Source: Rheinheimera sp. (GTDB lineage: Bacteria; Pseudomonadota; Gammaproteobacteria; Enterobacterales; Alteromonadaceae). Taken from it: a DNA stretch of 64,000 nt. The stretch lies in contig DMYW01000069.1 of assembly GCA_003482455.1 (NCBI GenBank), positions 15,191 to 79,190 on the forward strand, written 5' to 3'. The notes under the pieces were generated by a model that was given only the letters and a program-made list of their open reading frames with translations, made no database searches and was not told the DNA's origin. The translations under genes were made by a program, and so were the position numbers. This document shows positions 43,162-52,526 of this stretch, piece by piece (within the stretch, counting starts at the first letter, position 1; each line of letters opens with the position of its first letter).

Positions 43162-43523
43162 TGTTATCCTCGTCGTGTTGCATATGTGATAACCAGCAGT
43201 GACTGGTTCAGTGCGACTCTTGTTGGTCGCTGCCGATTACAATAACCACAGATCTGTTGATTAAAAATTAAACAAATAGGAACAAAAGGTTGAATACGAA
43301 TGCATTGGCTTTCTATTAGGCAGTTTTGTTTCTAGGGTTATTGGCTGGAGGAATTCTGTCTGGCCATCGTGTAGCAGCGTTTACTGGGTGTGGTAGGTGC
43401 TGAAGCGGTAAATGATTGAGTATATTTAGATTTTTGCGTCAAACGCCACGTATGCAGATATGCAAGTTAGGTTGCTGGTAGCACTGAGCGGCTGCTCACA
43501 GTGAAGCAGCCGCATCACGGCAA
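43162..43523 (+). other. 362-bp region between amylase and rhodanese genes
   Basis: Contains the promoter side of the amylase gene (AT-rich 43240-43300). A hairpin GCGGCTGC/GCAGCCGC (43488-43513) follows the rhodanese gene without a T-run. No gene is seen. Confidence 0.5.
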
Positions 43524-43919
43524 TTATTTTTCCACCGGTAAACCTGCCTCATGCCAGGCTTGGAAGCCTCCAATCACCGAATACACTTGGCTAAAGCCCA
43601 TCGCTTGCAACGATTGCGCGGCCAATACCGAGCGCGCGCCCGAGCGGCATAACAAGTAAATCGGCTGCGCCGCTAAAGCTTCCAGCGCCGCCATCGGTTC
43701 GCAATGCGCACTGACGTGTGGATGCTGATGGATTTTCATTTCCAACACGCCGCGAGGGAAATTCACAAAGCGGTCAATATGCCCAGCGGCAAATTCGTCA
43801 GGTTCACGGACATCAATCAGCACGGCTTGATGATTGGTCAGTGCTGCATGCAGTTGCTGCACGCTGATTTCTTGCACTGTGGCTTTGGCTTCTTGCACTA
43901 ATTGTTGGGCGGTTTTCAT
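43524..43919 (-). CDS. rhodanese-like sulfurtransferase
   Basis: A 131-residue single rhodanese domain. LIDVREPDEFAAGHIDRFVNFPRGVLEM is the CDC25/GlpE-type front half; the active-site loop is LLCRSGARSVLAAQSL with the persulfide-carrying Cys. A C-terminal GGFQAWHEAGLPVEK completes the domain. Start at 43919 has AAGGAT six bases upstream; an in-frame ATG at 44090 would add a low-complexity stretch. No signal peptide, so cytoplasmic. Transcribed alone. Confidence 0.9.
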   Translation of the reverse strand: MKTAQQLVQEAKATVQEISVQQLHAALTNHQAVLIDVREPDEFAAGHIDRFVNFPRGVLEMKIHQHPHVSAHCEPMAALEALAAQPIYLLCRSGARSVLAAQSLQAMGFSQVYSVIGGFQAWHEAGLPVEK

Positions 43920-44261
43920 GCGGAGATCCTTTAAGGCGACAAATTCGTTATTTACTGTAGGGGAGAGCGTTGGCCTGAACAAGCAGTTGCAGGGACAAGC
44001 CGTGTGGAATTTATAAATATTAGAAAATTCTGAAATAAAATACTGAAAACACCCGGCATTTCGCAACTGCGACAGGCGAAAATGCGGCAAACGGCAGTGG
44101 TCGCGACCGCCAAGCCTTGTAAAATAAGGCGTGGCGCCCCATATCCCGTGTTAGGTGATTGCATATGACGTCAGCCGACAGCTGATCTTTAATCAGTTTA
44201 TTTCGAATTTTTACTTGTTGATTTTCAGGTAAAATCTGAGTTAGTTGCCGTAGGAGGTACT
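43920..44261 (+). other. 342-bp divergent region (rhodanese / htpX)
   Basis: No gene is supported. The htpX end holds TAGGAGGT before the ATG and a TAAAAT hexamer at 44230-44235 that could be its -10. Confidence 0.5.
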
Positions 44262-45140
44262 ATGAAACGTGTAATGTTATTTATTTTGACCAACCTAGCT
44301 GTGATGTTGGTGCTCAGTATCGTCGCCAGCATTTTGTTTAAATTCTTTGGTATCGATAACCGCAGTATGGGCGGCTTGCTGATATTCGCGGCGATCTTTG
44401 GTTTTGGTGGCTCCTTCATTTCTCTGTTGATGTCGAAATGGATGGCGAAAAAATCCACCGGTGCTGTGGTCATTGAACAACCACGCAACGCCACCGAAAT
44501 GTGGTTAGTCGAAACCGTACGTCGTCAAGCCAAACAAGCAGGCATCGGTATGCCAGAAGTGGCGATTTATGATTCGCCAGAAATGAACGCCTTTGCCACA
44601 GGTGCTAACCGTAATGACGCATTGGTGGCCGTGTCCACTGGTTTGCTGCAGCAAATGTCGCGTGAAGAAGTTGAAGCTGTGCTGGCGCACGAAGTCTCTC
44701 ACGTTGCCAACGGCGACATGATCACCTTAACCTTGATCCAAGGCGTGGTGAACACCTTCGTGATCTTCTTGGCACGGGTGATTGGCGGTTTCATTGACTC
44801 TGCCCTTCGCGGTAACAGTGATGAAGAAGAATCACAAGGCCCAGGTTTTGCGTACTTCATCATCGTGTTTATCCTGGAAATGTTGTTCGGTATCTTGGCC
44901 AGCATTATCGTGGCTTGGTTCTCGCGTCAACGCGAATTCCGCGCCGACGCCGGTGCGGCAAAACTGGTCGGTTCGCGCGCTATGGTCAGTGCACTGGAGC
45001 GCCTGCGCATGAACCACGAAAGCCAACTGCAAGGCTCGATGATGGCATTTGGTATCGCCAGCAAACCGTCGATGTCTGAGCTGTTTATGAGCCACCCACC
45101 GCTAGAAAAACGGATCGCTGCCCTGCAAGGTGGTATGTAA
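44262..45140 (+). CDS. htpX: membrane-bound zinc protease HtpX
   Basis: A 292-residue M48 protease. Two N-terminal helices ([39 protein letters not shown]), the zinc motif HEVSH (His143, Glu144, His147) in [14 protein letters not shown], two further helices ([38 protein letters not shown]) and third ligand Glu in [14 protein letters not shown]. HtpX degrades misfolded inner-membrane proteins with FtsH. TAGGAGGT lies six bases before the ATG. It has its own terminator. Confidence 0.97.
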   Translation: MKRVMLFILTNLAVMLVLSIVASILFKFFGIDNRSMGGLLIFAAIFGFGGSFISLLMSKWMAKKSTGAVVIEQPRNATEMWLVETVRRQAKQAGIGMPEVAIYDSPEMNAFATGANRNDALVAVSTGLLQQMSREEVEAVLAHEVSHVANGDMITLTLIQGVVNTFVIFLARVIGGFIDSALRGNSDEEESQGPGFAYFIIVFILEMLFGILASIIVAWFSRQREFRADAGAAKLVGSRAMVSALERLRMNHESQLQGSMMAFGIASKPSMSELFMSHPPLEKRIAALQGGM

Positions 45141-45173
45141 CACCGGGTTCCCAACCAGGTCCGAATTTCTCGA

Positions 45174-45205
45174 AAGAGCCAGTCACTGACTGGCTCTTTT
45201 TTTTT
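45174..45205 (+). terminator. intrinsic terminator of htpX
   Basis: AAGAGCCAGTC (45174-45184) pairs with GACTGGCTCTT (45188-45198), 11 base pairs with a three-base loop, followed by a run of T. A nearly identical hairpin follows the second S9 peptidase gene (52328-52353). Confidence 0.93.
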
Positions 45206-45358
45206 GGGTTGAAAATCATAAAGGTTGCAAAAATGTAAATTAAGCGTTTAAGTAAATAGCCGATGCGATGAGTTGCACCATAGTTGCCAACTTTCGTACA
45301 ATCCACGGTTACGTTTCATTACAGGTTTATACACATTCCCTTATAAAAGGATTTTTTT

Positions 45359-45904
45359 ATGCTGAAAAGGATTTGGCTTGCGCTAGCCCTTGCCATTGTT
45401 GCAGGTTGCGCGAGTTCTGACTCACCACCCAAAGCTCCTGCTCTACAAAACTTAGCGCCAAACGAAGGCTATGTGCTGCTATCCGTCAGCACCAATATTG
45501 GTCTGGCTTCTATTTCAGTGAACGGCCCAAAACGGTTGTTTTTCACCAAAGACGATTTAAAAACAAATTCTACTTACTTGTTGGTTGCCGCGCCGGCGGG
45601 CGATTACAGTTTTGCTGAAGTCAACTTTGTCGGGATGTATCGTCGCGATATGACCGACGACGAAGTCGCGTTCTCGGTGGAGGCTGGCAAGATCAATTAC
45701 GTCGGCCATTTGTCGATCGAATCCATTTATAGCGATGGCAGTGCCGGTATTGTGTTCTTATCGAATAAAGGCAGCGAAGGCTTCAAATTTATGCAAGAGA
45801 AGTTCCCTGAACTCCTGAAGGGGCACAGCATGCGTTATGCCGGCCAGGGTGATGACTTTTTCTTCCCATTTATCCAGCCGCTGGTGCAAGGAGCTAAACC
45901 ATGA
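45359..45904 (+). CDS. lipoprotein A of the S9-peptidase module, copy 1
   Basis: A 181-residue lipoprotein with lipobox VAGC (Cys17). No known family is recognised. It shares its whole plan with the protein at 48859-49431: GYVLLSVSTNIGLASISVNGP, LKTNSTYLLVAAPAGDYSF, AGKINYVGHL and a C-terminal AGQGDDFFFPFIQPL..GAKP. The four-base overlap with the peptidase gene (ATGA) points to a fixed partnership. It probably sits in the outer membrane or periplasm with the peptidase. Partner role is inferred from the conserved pairing in both copies. Confidence 0.8.
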   Translation: MLKRIWLALALAIVAGCASSDSPPKAPALQNLAPNEGYVLLSVSTNIGLASISVNGPKRLFFTKDDLKTNSTYLLVAAPAGDYSFAEVNFVGMYRRDMTDDEVAFSVEAGKINYVGHLSIESIYSDGSAGIVFLSNKGSEGFKFMQEKFPELLKGHSMRYAGQGDDFFFPFIQPLVQGAKP

Positions 45905-48768
45905 AACGTATCCTTTGCACATTCGCTATGTTGTGGTCCTTGTCACCTGCCACAGGAAGCGCGACAACCGCTGTCACTATGCCGATCCCGGCGCAAGAGT
46001 TACATCATGAGAGTCTAATCGCCCGCCCTATGTATTCGCCGGACGGTCATTGGATCGCAGCACGTATGCATGTCAGCGACGAAGACCGCACGCTGGGAAT
46101 TATTGACGCACAGACACTGGCATATACTCCGGTGTTTAGCTTAGAAAAAGATCAATTTTTGACCGACTACCTTTGGTTAGATAGCAAAAATTTATTGTTG
46201 GATCTGACGATAGACGGCCGGTTTCGGCAAGTCGTGTTAGTGCTTGAAAACAGCGGCGGCAAGCTACGCTCAACCATCAAACCCTTGAAGCTGGCGCTGA
46301 CAGTGTTAAGTCCAGATGAAGGTACTGGTACATTTCTCGTGGCCTACCGGGTTAGTGACGTGGCCAAAGCTGCTGTCCACCGCGTGCGTGTCGACCAATT
46401 GTTTGATTGGAAATTGCCGCCAGACACCTTGGTGGATGCGTCGTTGCCTAATGTCACCAGCTATATGTACGACAGCCTGAATAAAATCCTTTTTGCGACT
46501 CAACATGACCGCGAAAATTCAGTGGTATCGGTATCGTCGAAAAAGCTTAGCGATCGCTCTTGGACAAAGATATTTAGTAAAAAGGATTACAAAGGTGAGT
46601 TTACGGCGGTTCGTTACATCGACAAAACGACCTTAATGGTGCTCAGTGATGAAAGCAATGACACGGTAGCAGTGCAAAGCTACGACATCACGACGCAGCA
46701 AGTGAAAGAAACGCTCTACAGCAACACCGCCTACGATGTAAACAAGGTCATCACGGACAATCAAGGCAAAATGGTCGGTGTCGGTTATGTCAGTGACGGT
46801 GTGCAAACCACTCAATACTTTGAGACGAACCGAGCCAATTTATTGGCCATGTTGCAACAAACCTTTCCTAACAAATCTGTGCAACTTCTCGATGAATCGA
46901 AAGATCTGAAACAGTTGCTGTTATTTGTGTCGTCTGCAGATTATGCCGGCGCTTATTACCTGCTTGATGTAAACACCGGCAAGGCGAGCATGCTAGAAGA
47001 AGTGTTGCCTGACCTTAACCAATACCGCATGTACCAAAGCCAAGTCATCAAAACTGAAGTAGAGCCTGGCGTGCAGCTGGAGTCCTACTTAACTCTGCCT
47101 GCACCTGAGCAAGCGAACAAAGCCTTGATTGTCATGCCACACGGGGGCCCGATTGGCGTGCGGGAATACAATAGCTTTAATCCTGACGTGCAATATTTGG
47201 CTAGTCGTGGCTTTGCCGTGCTTCGCGTGAACTTCCGTGGTTCGTCTGGTTTTGGTAAGAAATTCCAAGACAGCGGTGTCGGTCAATTTGGTCAACGGAT
47301 TGAGCGGGATATCAGTGCTGTGGTCAGTCAAGTGCGCAAACAACACCAATTTAGCCAAAGTTGTGCCATGGGCGGTAGTTACGGCGGTTATTCGTCGATG
47401 ATGTTGGCCATTCAACATCCCGATTTATATCAATGTGTGGTGGGCCAGTACGGTATTTATGACCTACCTTACCTGTTTGTTGAAGATCAATTTATGCAAG
47501 AGCCGGATGCTCGCAAGCCGGTTGAGGCTGCTGTCGGCAAATACAACAAAGGGTTACGTGACGTGTCGCCAGTGTATCTGGCCGATAAGGTCAAAGCACC
47601 TGTGTTGTTACTCGCCGGTGGTGAAGATAGTACGGCCCGTATTGAACATTCCTACCGCATGGAAATGGCACTTAAAGCCTTTAAACGTCCAGTCGAAACC
47701 ATCTATTACAAGAAAGCCGGTCACGGTCCTTACAATAATTATTGGGCGGCGCACGAGCTAGCAGCCAGTGCGGAGTTTATTCGTAAGTCACTCAATTTAA
47801 AAGAATATGGCAGTGAGTTAACTGATAAGGCTTTACGCGCAAAAGTGGCGAAAGATTTAGCCTTGTTAGGGGAAGGTTACGGCTATGGTTGGATGCTCGA
47901 AGCAAATCCAACTTTGGCTGATTCATACACTGCGCGCAGTGCGACTTTCGGGGCGACCGAAGGTGTTTATCAGCGCGCCCTGACGCAGCTCAATCAGTTT
48001 GGTAATTTTCAGCAAGGGGTCGAGTTGTTAGAACAAGCAGCCGCCCAGGGCAACGTGGAAGCTAAATATACGGCAGCGTTTTATTACGCTTTTGGTTACC
48101 AAGTCACCCCAAACTATACCAAAGCCATGGACTATGCCAACCAAGCCCTCGCCAATGGCGGTACTGCTCGTGGGCATCTTATCAAGGCCTACCTGTATTG
48201 TACGGGGCGCGGTGTTCCGCAAGACCTGCAGCGCTGCCTCGAATTAATGGATTTGAAAAAGCTGCAAGCAGTGCCGGAAATTAAACGGCCAAATCCGCTT
48301 GATGCTACGACACCGATGTTTTTTACGACCACGGCCATGATTATCCGTGACGCAAAATTCACGCAGGAACAGTTGGCACAATTTCACGCCATGGTGACTG
48401 AACAATTTAATATCTACCCAGTTGATTTTACCGTCGATGACCTAGAGCCTGGCTACTTCAAAGATCAGGAATTTCAGAAGAATCAAAGCGTTTTCAAATT
48501 TGAAAAAGAACGCGTATTCGGCTTGAACTTCGCCGTGAAAAAGCTGATGCAATCGAAATCGAATGCCGTACTGGTCTACATCTCATTGCAACAAGCCAAC
48601 GGCGAATTCCAACTAATTAAGTCCGAAATGATTGCGGGAACCGGTAAAGATGGTTGGGGGATCCGTTATCAACTCACCTCTGCTGACAAACCGGGGATCT
48701 ATCGGATTGAATTGGCAGACTTGTCGGGTAATAAATTGGCCAGCCAAGATTTTACTATTCAACCTTAA
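45901..48768 (+). CDS. S9 prolyl-oligopeptidase-family peptidase with Sel1 repeats, copy 1
   Basis: A 955-residue periplasmic enzyme with a Sec signal peptide (MKRILCTFAMLWSLSPATGS). A beta-propeller-like region lies at about 30-380, then an alpha/beta-hydrolase domain at about 385-640 with HGGPIGVREYNSF, Ser493 in GGSYGGYSSMM, Asp576 in AGGEDSTARIEHS and His608 in KAGHGPYNNYW, a full catalytic triad. Sel1/TPR-like repeats follow at about 690-780 (LLEQAAAQGNVEAKYTAAFYYAFG) and a beta domain ends PGIYRIELADLSGNKL. S9 enzymes cut short peptides; the Sel1 tail could dock a partner. It overlaps lipoprotein copy 1 by four bases. Confidence 0.92.
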   Translation: MKRILCTFAMLWSLSPATGSATTAVTMPIPAQELHHESLIARPMYSPDGHWIAARMHVSDEDRTLGIIDAQTLAYTPVFSLEKDQFLTDYLWLDSKNLLLDLTIDGRFRQVVLVLENSGGKLRSTIKPLKLALTVLSPDEGTGTFLVAYRVSDVAKAAVHRVRVDQLFDWKLPPDTLVDASLPNVTSYMYDSLNKILFATQHDRENSVVSVSSKKLSDRSWTKIFSKKDYKGEFTAVRYIDKTTLMVLSDESNDTVAVQSYDITTQQVKETLYSNTAYDVNKVITDNQGKMVGVGYVSDGVQTTQYFETNRANLLAMLQQTFPNKSVQLLDESKDLKQLLLFVSSADYAGAYYLLDVNTGKASMLEEVLPDLNQYRMYQSQVIKTEVEPGVQLESYLTLPAPEQANKALIVMPHGGPIGVREYNSFNPDVQYLASRGFAVLRVNFRGSSGFGKKFQDSGVGQFGQRIERDISAVVSQVRKQHQFSQSCAMGGSYGGYSSMMLAIQHPDLYQCVVGQYGIYDLPYLFVEDQFMQEPDARKPVEAAVGKYNKGLRDVSPVYLADKVKAPVLLLAGGEDSTARIEHSYRMEMALKAFKRPVETIYYKKAGHGPYNNYWAAHELAASAEFIRKSLNLKEYGSELTDKALRAKVAKDLALLGEGYGYGWMLEANPTLADSYTARSATFGATEGVYQRALTQLNQFGNFQQGVELLEQAAAQGNVEAKYTAAFYYAFGYQVTPNYTKAMDYANQALANGGTARGHLIKAYLYCTGRGVPQDLQRCLELMDLKKLQAVPEIKRPNPLDATTPMFFTTTAMIIRDAKFTQEQLAQFHAMVTEQFNIYPVDFTVDDLEPGYFKDQEFQKNQSVFKFEKERVFGLNFAVKKLMQSKSNAVLVYISLQQANGEFQLIKSEMIAGTGKDGWGIRYQLTSADKPGIYRIELADLSGNKLASQDFTIQP

Positions 48769-48784
48769 TCCATGAATGTCACGA

Positions 48785-48817
48785 TGGCGGCGTGTCACAA
48801 CGTCGCCAGTTTTTTTG
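48785..48817 (+). terminator. intrinsic terminator between the two modules
   Basis: TGGCGGCG (48785-48792, T at 48785) pairs with CGTCGCCA (48801-48808) with one G-U pair over an eight-base loop, followed by seven T. It separates the two lipoprotein-peptidase modules, so the second may need its own promoter. Confidence 0.75.
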
Positions 48818-48858
48818 TCCTACTGCGGGTAGCACTGAAGTTTTAACGGAGTTAAACC

Positions 48859-49431
48859 ATGAAGCTCATGAAGGTCGGCTTGCTGCTGAGCTGTCTAGTA
48901 CTGTTGACTAGTTGCGTCAACAACCTCAAAAAACTCACGGTTGATGAAGATCGCCAGCTTCGCGACAACATAGGATATTTGTTGTTGTCTGTCGAAACGA
49001 CGTCCGATTTGCAAATGATCAGCATCAATGGCCCCATCATGTTGTCCATTTCACAACAAGACTTAAAAACGGGTACAAATTATCTGTTGGTTGATGTGCC
49101 AGAAGGTGAATATGACTTCACTCAAGTGATGTACGGCTATGGCAATGGCGCAACGCTAAAAGACGGTGCTTGGCGCTTTCGTGTAGTTGCAGGAAAAATC
49201 AACTACATCGGCAACTTAACCGTCAACCGCCCGGCGAGTTACTGGTGGATCCCAGCAAGCGAAGCAAAACGCCCACAATTGATTTTGGAAAACCGTGCAG
49301 CCGATGCATTGGAATTCATGCACAAAAATTACCCGAACATTTTGAAGGCCAGAGCGTTGCAATATGGCGGTGCCGGCGACGATTATTTCTTCCCGTATGC
49401 GCAAAAACTACCGAATGGAGCTAAACCATGA
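48859..49431 (+). CDS. lipoprotein A of the S9-peptidase module, copy 2
   Basis: A 190-residue lipoprotein with lipobox LTSC (Cys19). It is a paralog of the protein at 45359-45904: GYLLLSVETTSDLQMISINGP, LKTGTNYLLVDVPEGEYDF, AGKINYIGNL and the C-terminal GGAGDDYFFPYAQKL..GAKP align block by block. It lies 42 bases beyond the terminator and overlaps the next gene by four bases in the same sequence context (GGAGCTAAACCATGA). Function unknown. Confidence 0.8.
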   Translation: MKLMKVGLLLSCLVLLTSCVNNLKKLTVDEDRQLRDNIGYLLLSVETTSDLQMISINGPIMLSISQQDLKTGTNYLLVDVPEGEYDFTQVMYGYGNGATLKDGAWRFRVVAGKINYIGNLTVNRPASYWWIPASEAKRPQLILENRAADALEFMHKNYPNILKARALQYGGAGDDYFFPYAQKLPNGAKP

Positions 49432-52295
49432 TCCGTGTTTTATGGTTGAGCCTTGCGCTCGTATCGATCAGCGTCGCACAAGCGAAACCCATTCCAGCGA
49501 CTGCGTTGTTTGATACTCCTGCGATGTGGGATGTCTCATTAAATCCAAGTGGCGATTTGTTGGCAGCCCAAGAAATGCACTCGGAAGAGGGGTATGTGTT
49601 GTCGGCGATGACCACCAAAGATCGGCAACTGACGCCTATTCTGGCGATGGCAAATAGCTATCAGCGAGTCGGCGATTACACTTGGATGGACGAGCGCCAT
49701 CTGTATGTTGAACTGAAAAATCGGGTGGTTGATTCTGCAGTCGTATTGACCTTAACCACTGAAAATGGCCAGGTGCGCTCGAGCTCGAAAACTGTCCAAA
49801 TTGACGCCAAATTGGTCAGCCCTTTGCTTGAAGATGGCACTGTGTTTATATCAGCCGATCCCAACGGCCGCGACAGTGAACAACTTTATCGTGTCAAACT
49901 CGATCAGTTGTTTGAGCAGAAAATTAATCCAAAGACCCTAGTAGATGACGCACTGAACGAGGTTGTCGGTTTTTATTACGAAGCCTCGCAACAACGTTTT
50001 TTTGCCGTTCAAGCCAACAAAGCAACAAAGACCCTGCGGATCCAAACGCGGTTGCTGCATGACAAAACTTGGACCCAGGTGTTTAGCCAAACATCGACCG
50101 AAGGCATGGGTTTTACCCAACCTGCACATATCGCAGCTGATGGTACTTTGTACGTTTTGAGTAACCAAGATCACGACAAAATTGGCTTGTACAAATACGA
50201 TATGAAGGCTCAAAAATTAGGGGCGCAGATATTCGAACATCCGCGTTTTGACCTAATTGATGCGCAGTTTGATGCCAACGACCAGCTGCAATCTGTGACC
50301 TATTATGATGATGGTCGAGTCAGCCGCCGCTATTTTGACGAAAGCAATTCTGCTGAAGCAGCTGCATTACAGCGCCTATTCCCGAAGAAAAACGTCACTG
50401 CATTTGATCGCTCTCCAGATGGTTCATTGCAGTTGTTGTCGGTGAGTGCCAACGACGATCCGGGTAAAGTGGTGATGTACTGGCCAAAAACTGCGCAAAC
50501 GCAGGTATTGGTTGAAAACAACGTCAACCTAAAAGATTACGCACTATTACCAACCGAAGTGTTGAATGTGAAATCGGCTGCTGATGTGCAGTTAGAAGCC
50601 TATTTAACGCGTCCTGCACCTGCCAACGACAACAAGGTGTTATTGGTGTTGCCGCACGGTGGTCCTGTCGGTGTGCGCGATTACAACGTGTTTAATCCTG
50701 AAGTGCAGTACTTTGCTAGCCGTGGTTTTTCAGTACTGCGGGTGAATTTCCGCGGATCGTCTGGTTTTGGTCGCAAGTTTGTGGAAAGTGGTGTTGGCCA
50801 ATTTGGTCAAAAAATTGAGCAGGACATTTCTGCTGCTGTTGAGCAAGTAAAACAACGTTACAGCTTCAACAAAAGTTGTGCCATGGGCGCGAGCTATGGT
50901 GGTTATTCGGCGATGATGCTAGCGATTTTGCATCCTACCCAATATCAATGTGCAGTCGGCGCTTATGGCGTTTATGATTTGCCGCTGCTGTTTAACGCGT
51001 CTAACTACAAAGCGGATGAAGATTGGCAAAAACGGACACAAAAAACCGTCGGTAAAAACAGTAAAGATTTGGTGCAATTCTCGCCTGTGTATCTGTCGTC
51101 CAAGTTGCAAGTCCCAGTATTACTGATTGCCGGTTTAGATGATTTAACTGCAGAGCCAGAGCATACGCGCCGTCTAGCCTACGTGTTAAAAGCCGCCAAT
51201 CAACCGGTCGAAACCGTGTATTACCAAAAGACCGGGCACGGTCCATACAACCGATTCTGGGAGATCCATGAACTGCTGACGCGCTACGATTTTATTCGTC
51301 GTACCTTAGGGTTGCCGGATGAAACGGCGTCAGTGCCTGCCGGTTCTGATTACGCTAAACAACTCGGCGCGGACTATCGGTTATGGGCAGATGCCTATCA
51401 AGGCGAATCGTTGGTGCCGGAAGATTTACCTTTAGCCATGCAAAAAGCAGAAATCTCGGCCAAGCTGGGGAATGGTGATGGGGTTCGCTTTGTGGCTGCC
51501 AACCTGTTGCAAAAGAAAAACCCAACAGATACCGCCAAAGCTATTGAGATGTTAAAAGCGTCAGCGGCCGAAAACCAAATCAATCCGGCCGTGATGTTAG
51601 GCCACTTATATCACGCAGGGAGATACGTTGAGCGCAATGAAACGCTGAGTGCTCAGTATTACAGTGTGGGTGTGACACATGGCAAAGACGCCACTTGGCG
51701 GCCGCGCTTGGCGTACTCCTATTGCACCGGTGAAGGTAATCCACAGCAGTGGGACCGTTGTTTGGAATTGCTAGATCTCAATAAATACAGCGCTTTACCT
51801 TTATCGAAACGCACACAAGCCGTGCAGTTAGACAGCTGGAAAGCCATGCGGTCGGTGATCGCTGATGTTTATGCTCACGGCACGTTGACGCCAGCACAAG
51901 CCCAGGACTTGGCTGCGATTTTAACCGAGCGTTATGAAACCAAAGGCAAAGTGCAATCCGCTGAGTTGAGTTCTGAAGTCACCTTTGAGACTGCGGAAGG
52001 TAAAACCAAAAAATCAGCACCTTCTATTGCTGCAGAAGCTCAGTTATCCGTTGAAGTCAAATTTGAATCAGATGACAAAAATGCACAAACCGGCTTTGTG
52101 TATGATTGGCAACAGATTGTCAGCAAAGATCGCTCGATCCGGTGGAACTCGGGCTTTCTGTTTGCTCAATCCTCAACGCCACTGTCGACCAGTTTGACGT
52201 TAACCGAAAATATGGAACCTGGACTGTATCGAGTGACGATCCGCGATTTGACCGGTAAAGTTTGGGGCACGATGGATTTTAACGTGATCCCATAA
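49428..52295 (+). CDS. S9 prolyl-oligopeptidase-family peptidase with Sel1 repeats, copy 2
   Basis: A 955-residue paralog of the enzyme at 45901-48768, of exactly the same length. Signal peptide MIRVLWLSLALVSISVAQA. Triad: Ser489 in GASYGGYSAMML, Asp572 in GLDDLTAEPEHT and His604 in KTGHGPYNRFW. HGGPVGVRDYNVFNPEVQYFASRGFSVLRVNF is closely similar to copy 1. The Sel1-like part (ALAHLYHAGRYVERNETL) and the C-terminal beta domain (EPGLYRVTIRDLTGKVWG) follow. The two copies are probably an old tandem duplication, since they have diverged across the propeller region. Confidence 0.92.
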   Translation: MIRVLWLSLALVSISVAQAKPIPATALFDTPAMWDVSLNPSGDLLAAQEMHSEEGYVLSAMTTKDRQLTPILAMANSYQRVGDYTWMDERHLYVELKNRVVDSAVVLTLTTENGQVRSSSKTVQIDAKLVSPLLEDGTVFISADPNGRDSEQLYRVKLDQLFEQKINPKTLVDDALNEVVGFYYEASQQRFFAVQANKATKTLRIQTRLLHDKTWTQVFSQTSTEGMGFTQPAHIAADGTLYVLSNQDHDKIGLYKYDMKAQKLGAQIFEHPRFDLIDAQFDANDQLQSVTYYDDGRVSRRYFDESNSAEAAALQRLFPKKNVTAFDRSPDGSLQLLSVSANDDPGKVVMYWPKTAQTQVLVENNVNLKDYALLPTEVLNVKSAADVQLEAYLTRPAPANDNKVLLVLPHGGPVGVRDYNVFNPEVQYFASRGFSVLRVNFRGSSGFGRKFVESGVGQFGQKIEQDISAAVEQVKQRYSFNKSCAMGASYGGYSAMMLAILHPTQYQCAVGAYGVYDLPLLFNASNYKADEDWQKRTQKTVGKNSKDLVQFSPVYLSSKLQVPVLLIAGLDDLTAEPEHTRRLAYVLKAANQPVETVYYQKTGHGPYNRFWEIHELLTRYDFIRRTLGLPDETASVPAGSDYAKQLGADYRLWADAYQGESLVPEDLPLAMQKAEISAKLGNGDGVRFVAANLLQKKNPTDTAKAIEMLKASAAENQINPAVMLGHLYHAGRYVERNETLSAQYYSVGVTHGKDATWRPRLAYSYCTGEGNPQQWDRCLELLDLNKYSALPLSKRTQAVQLDSWKAMRSVIADVYAHGTLTPAQAQDLAAILTERYETKGKVQSAELSSEVTFETAEGKTKKSAPSIAAEAQLSVEVKFESDDKNAQTGFVYDWQQIVSKDRSIRWNSGFLFAQSSTPLSTSLTLTENMEPGLYRVTIRDLTGKVWGTMDFNVIP

Positions 52296-52327
52296 AGTAT
52301 CGCCCTAATAGCCTGTGATCCTAAAAA

Positions 52328-52353
52328 AGAGCCAGTCGACGACTGGCTTTTTT
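52328..52353 (+). terminator. intrinsic terminator of the second module
   Basis: GCCAGTC (52331-52337) pairs with GACTGGC (52341-52347) followed by six T, 35 bases after the stop. Its stem is the same as in the htpX terminator. Confidence 0.88.
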
Positions 52354-52526
52354 ATACCAAGGCGATGGGCTGACAGCGATTTAATAGCCAGCGGCGCATG
52401 ATATCGCAACTACCTTGTTAACCTATATCTGCAATGCGTTCACCTGCCGGTATCATTGTTCAGGCAAAATTAATCTGCCACGCGGCAAGGTCAATCTTTT
52501 CCCATTTCATGTCACAAGGAATTCGC

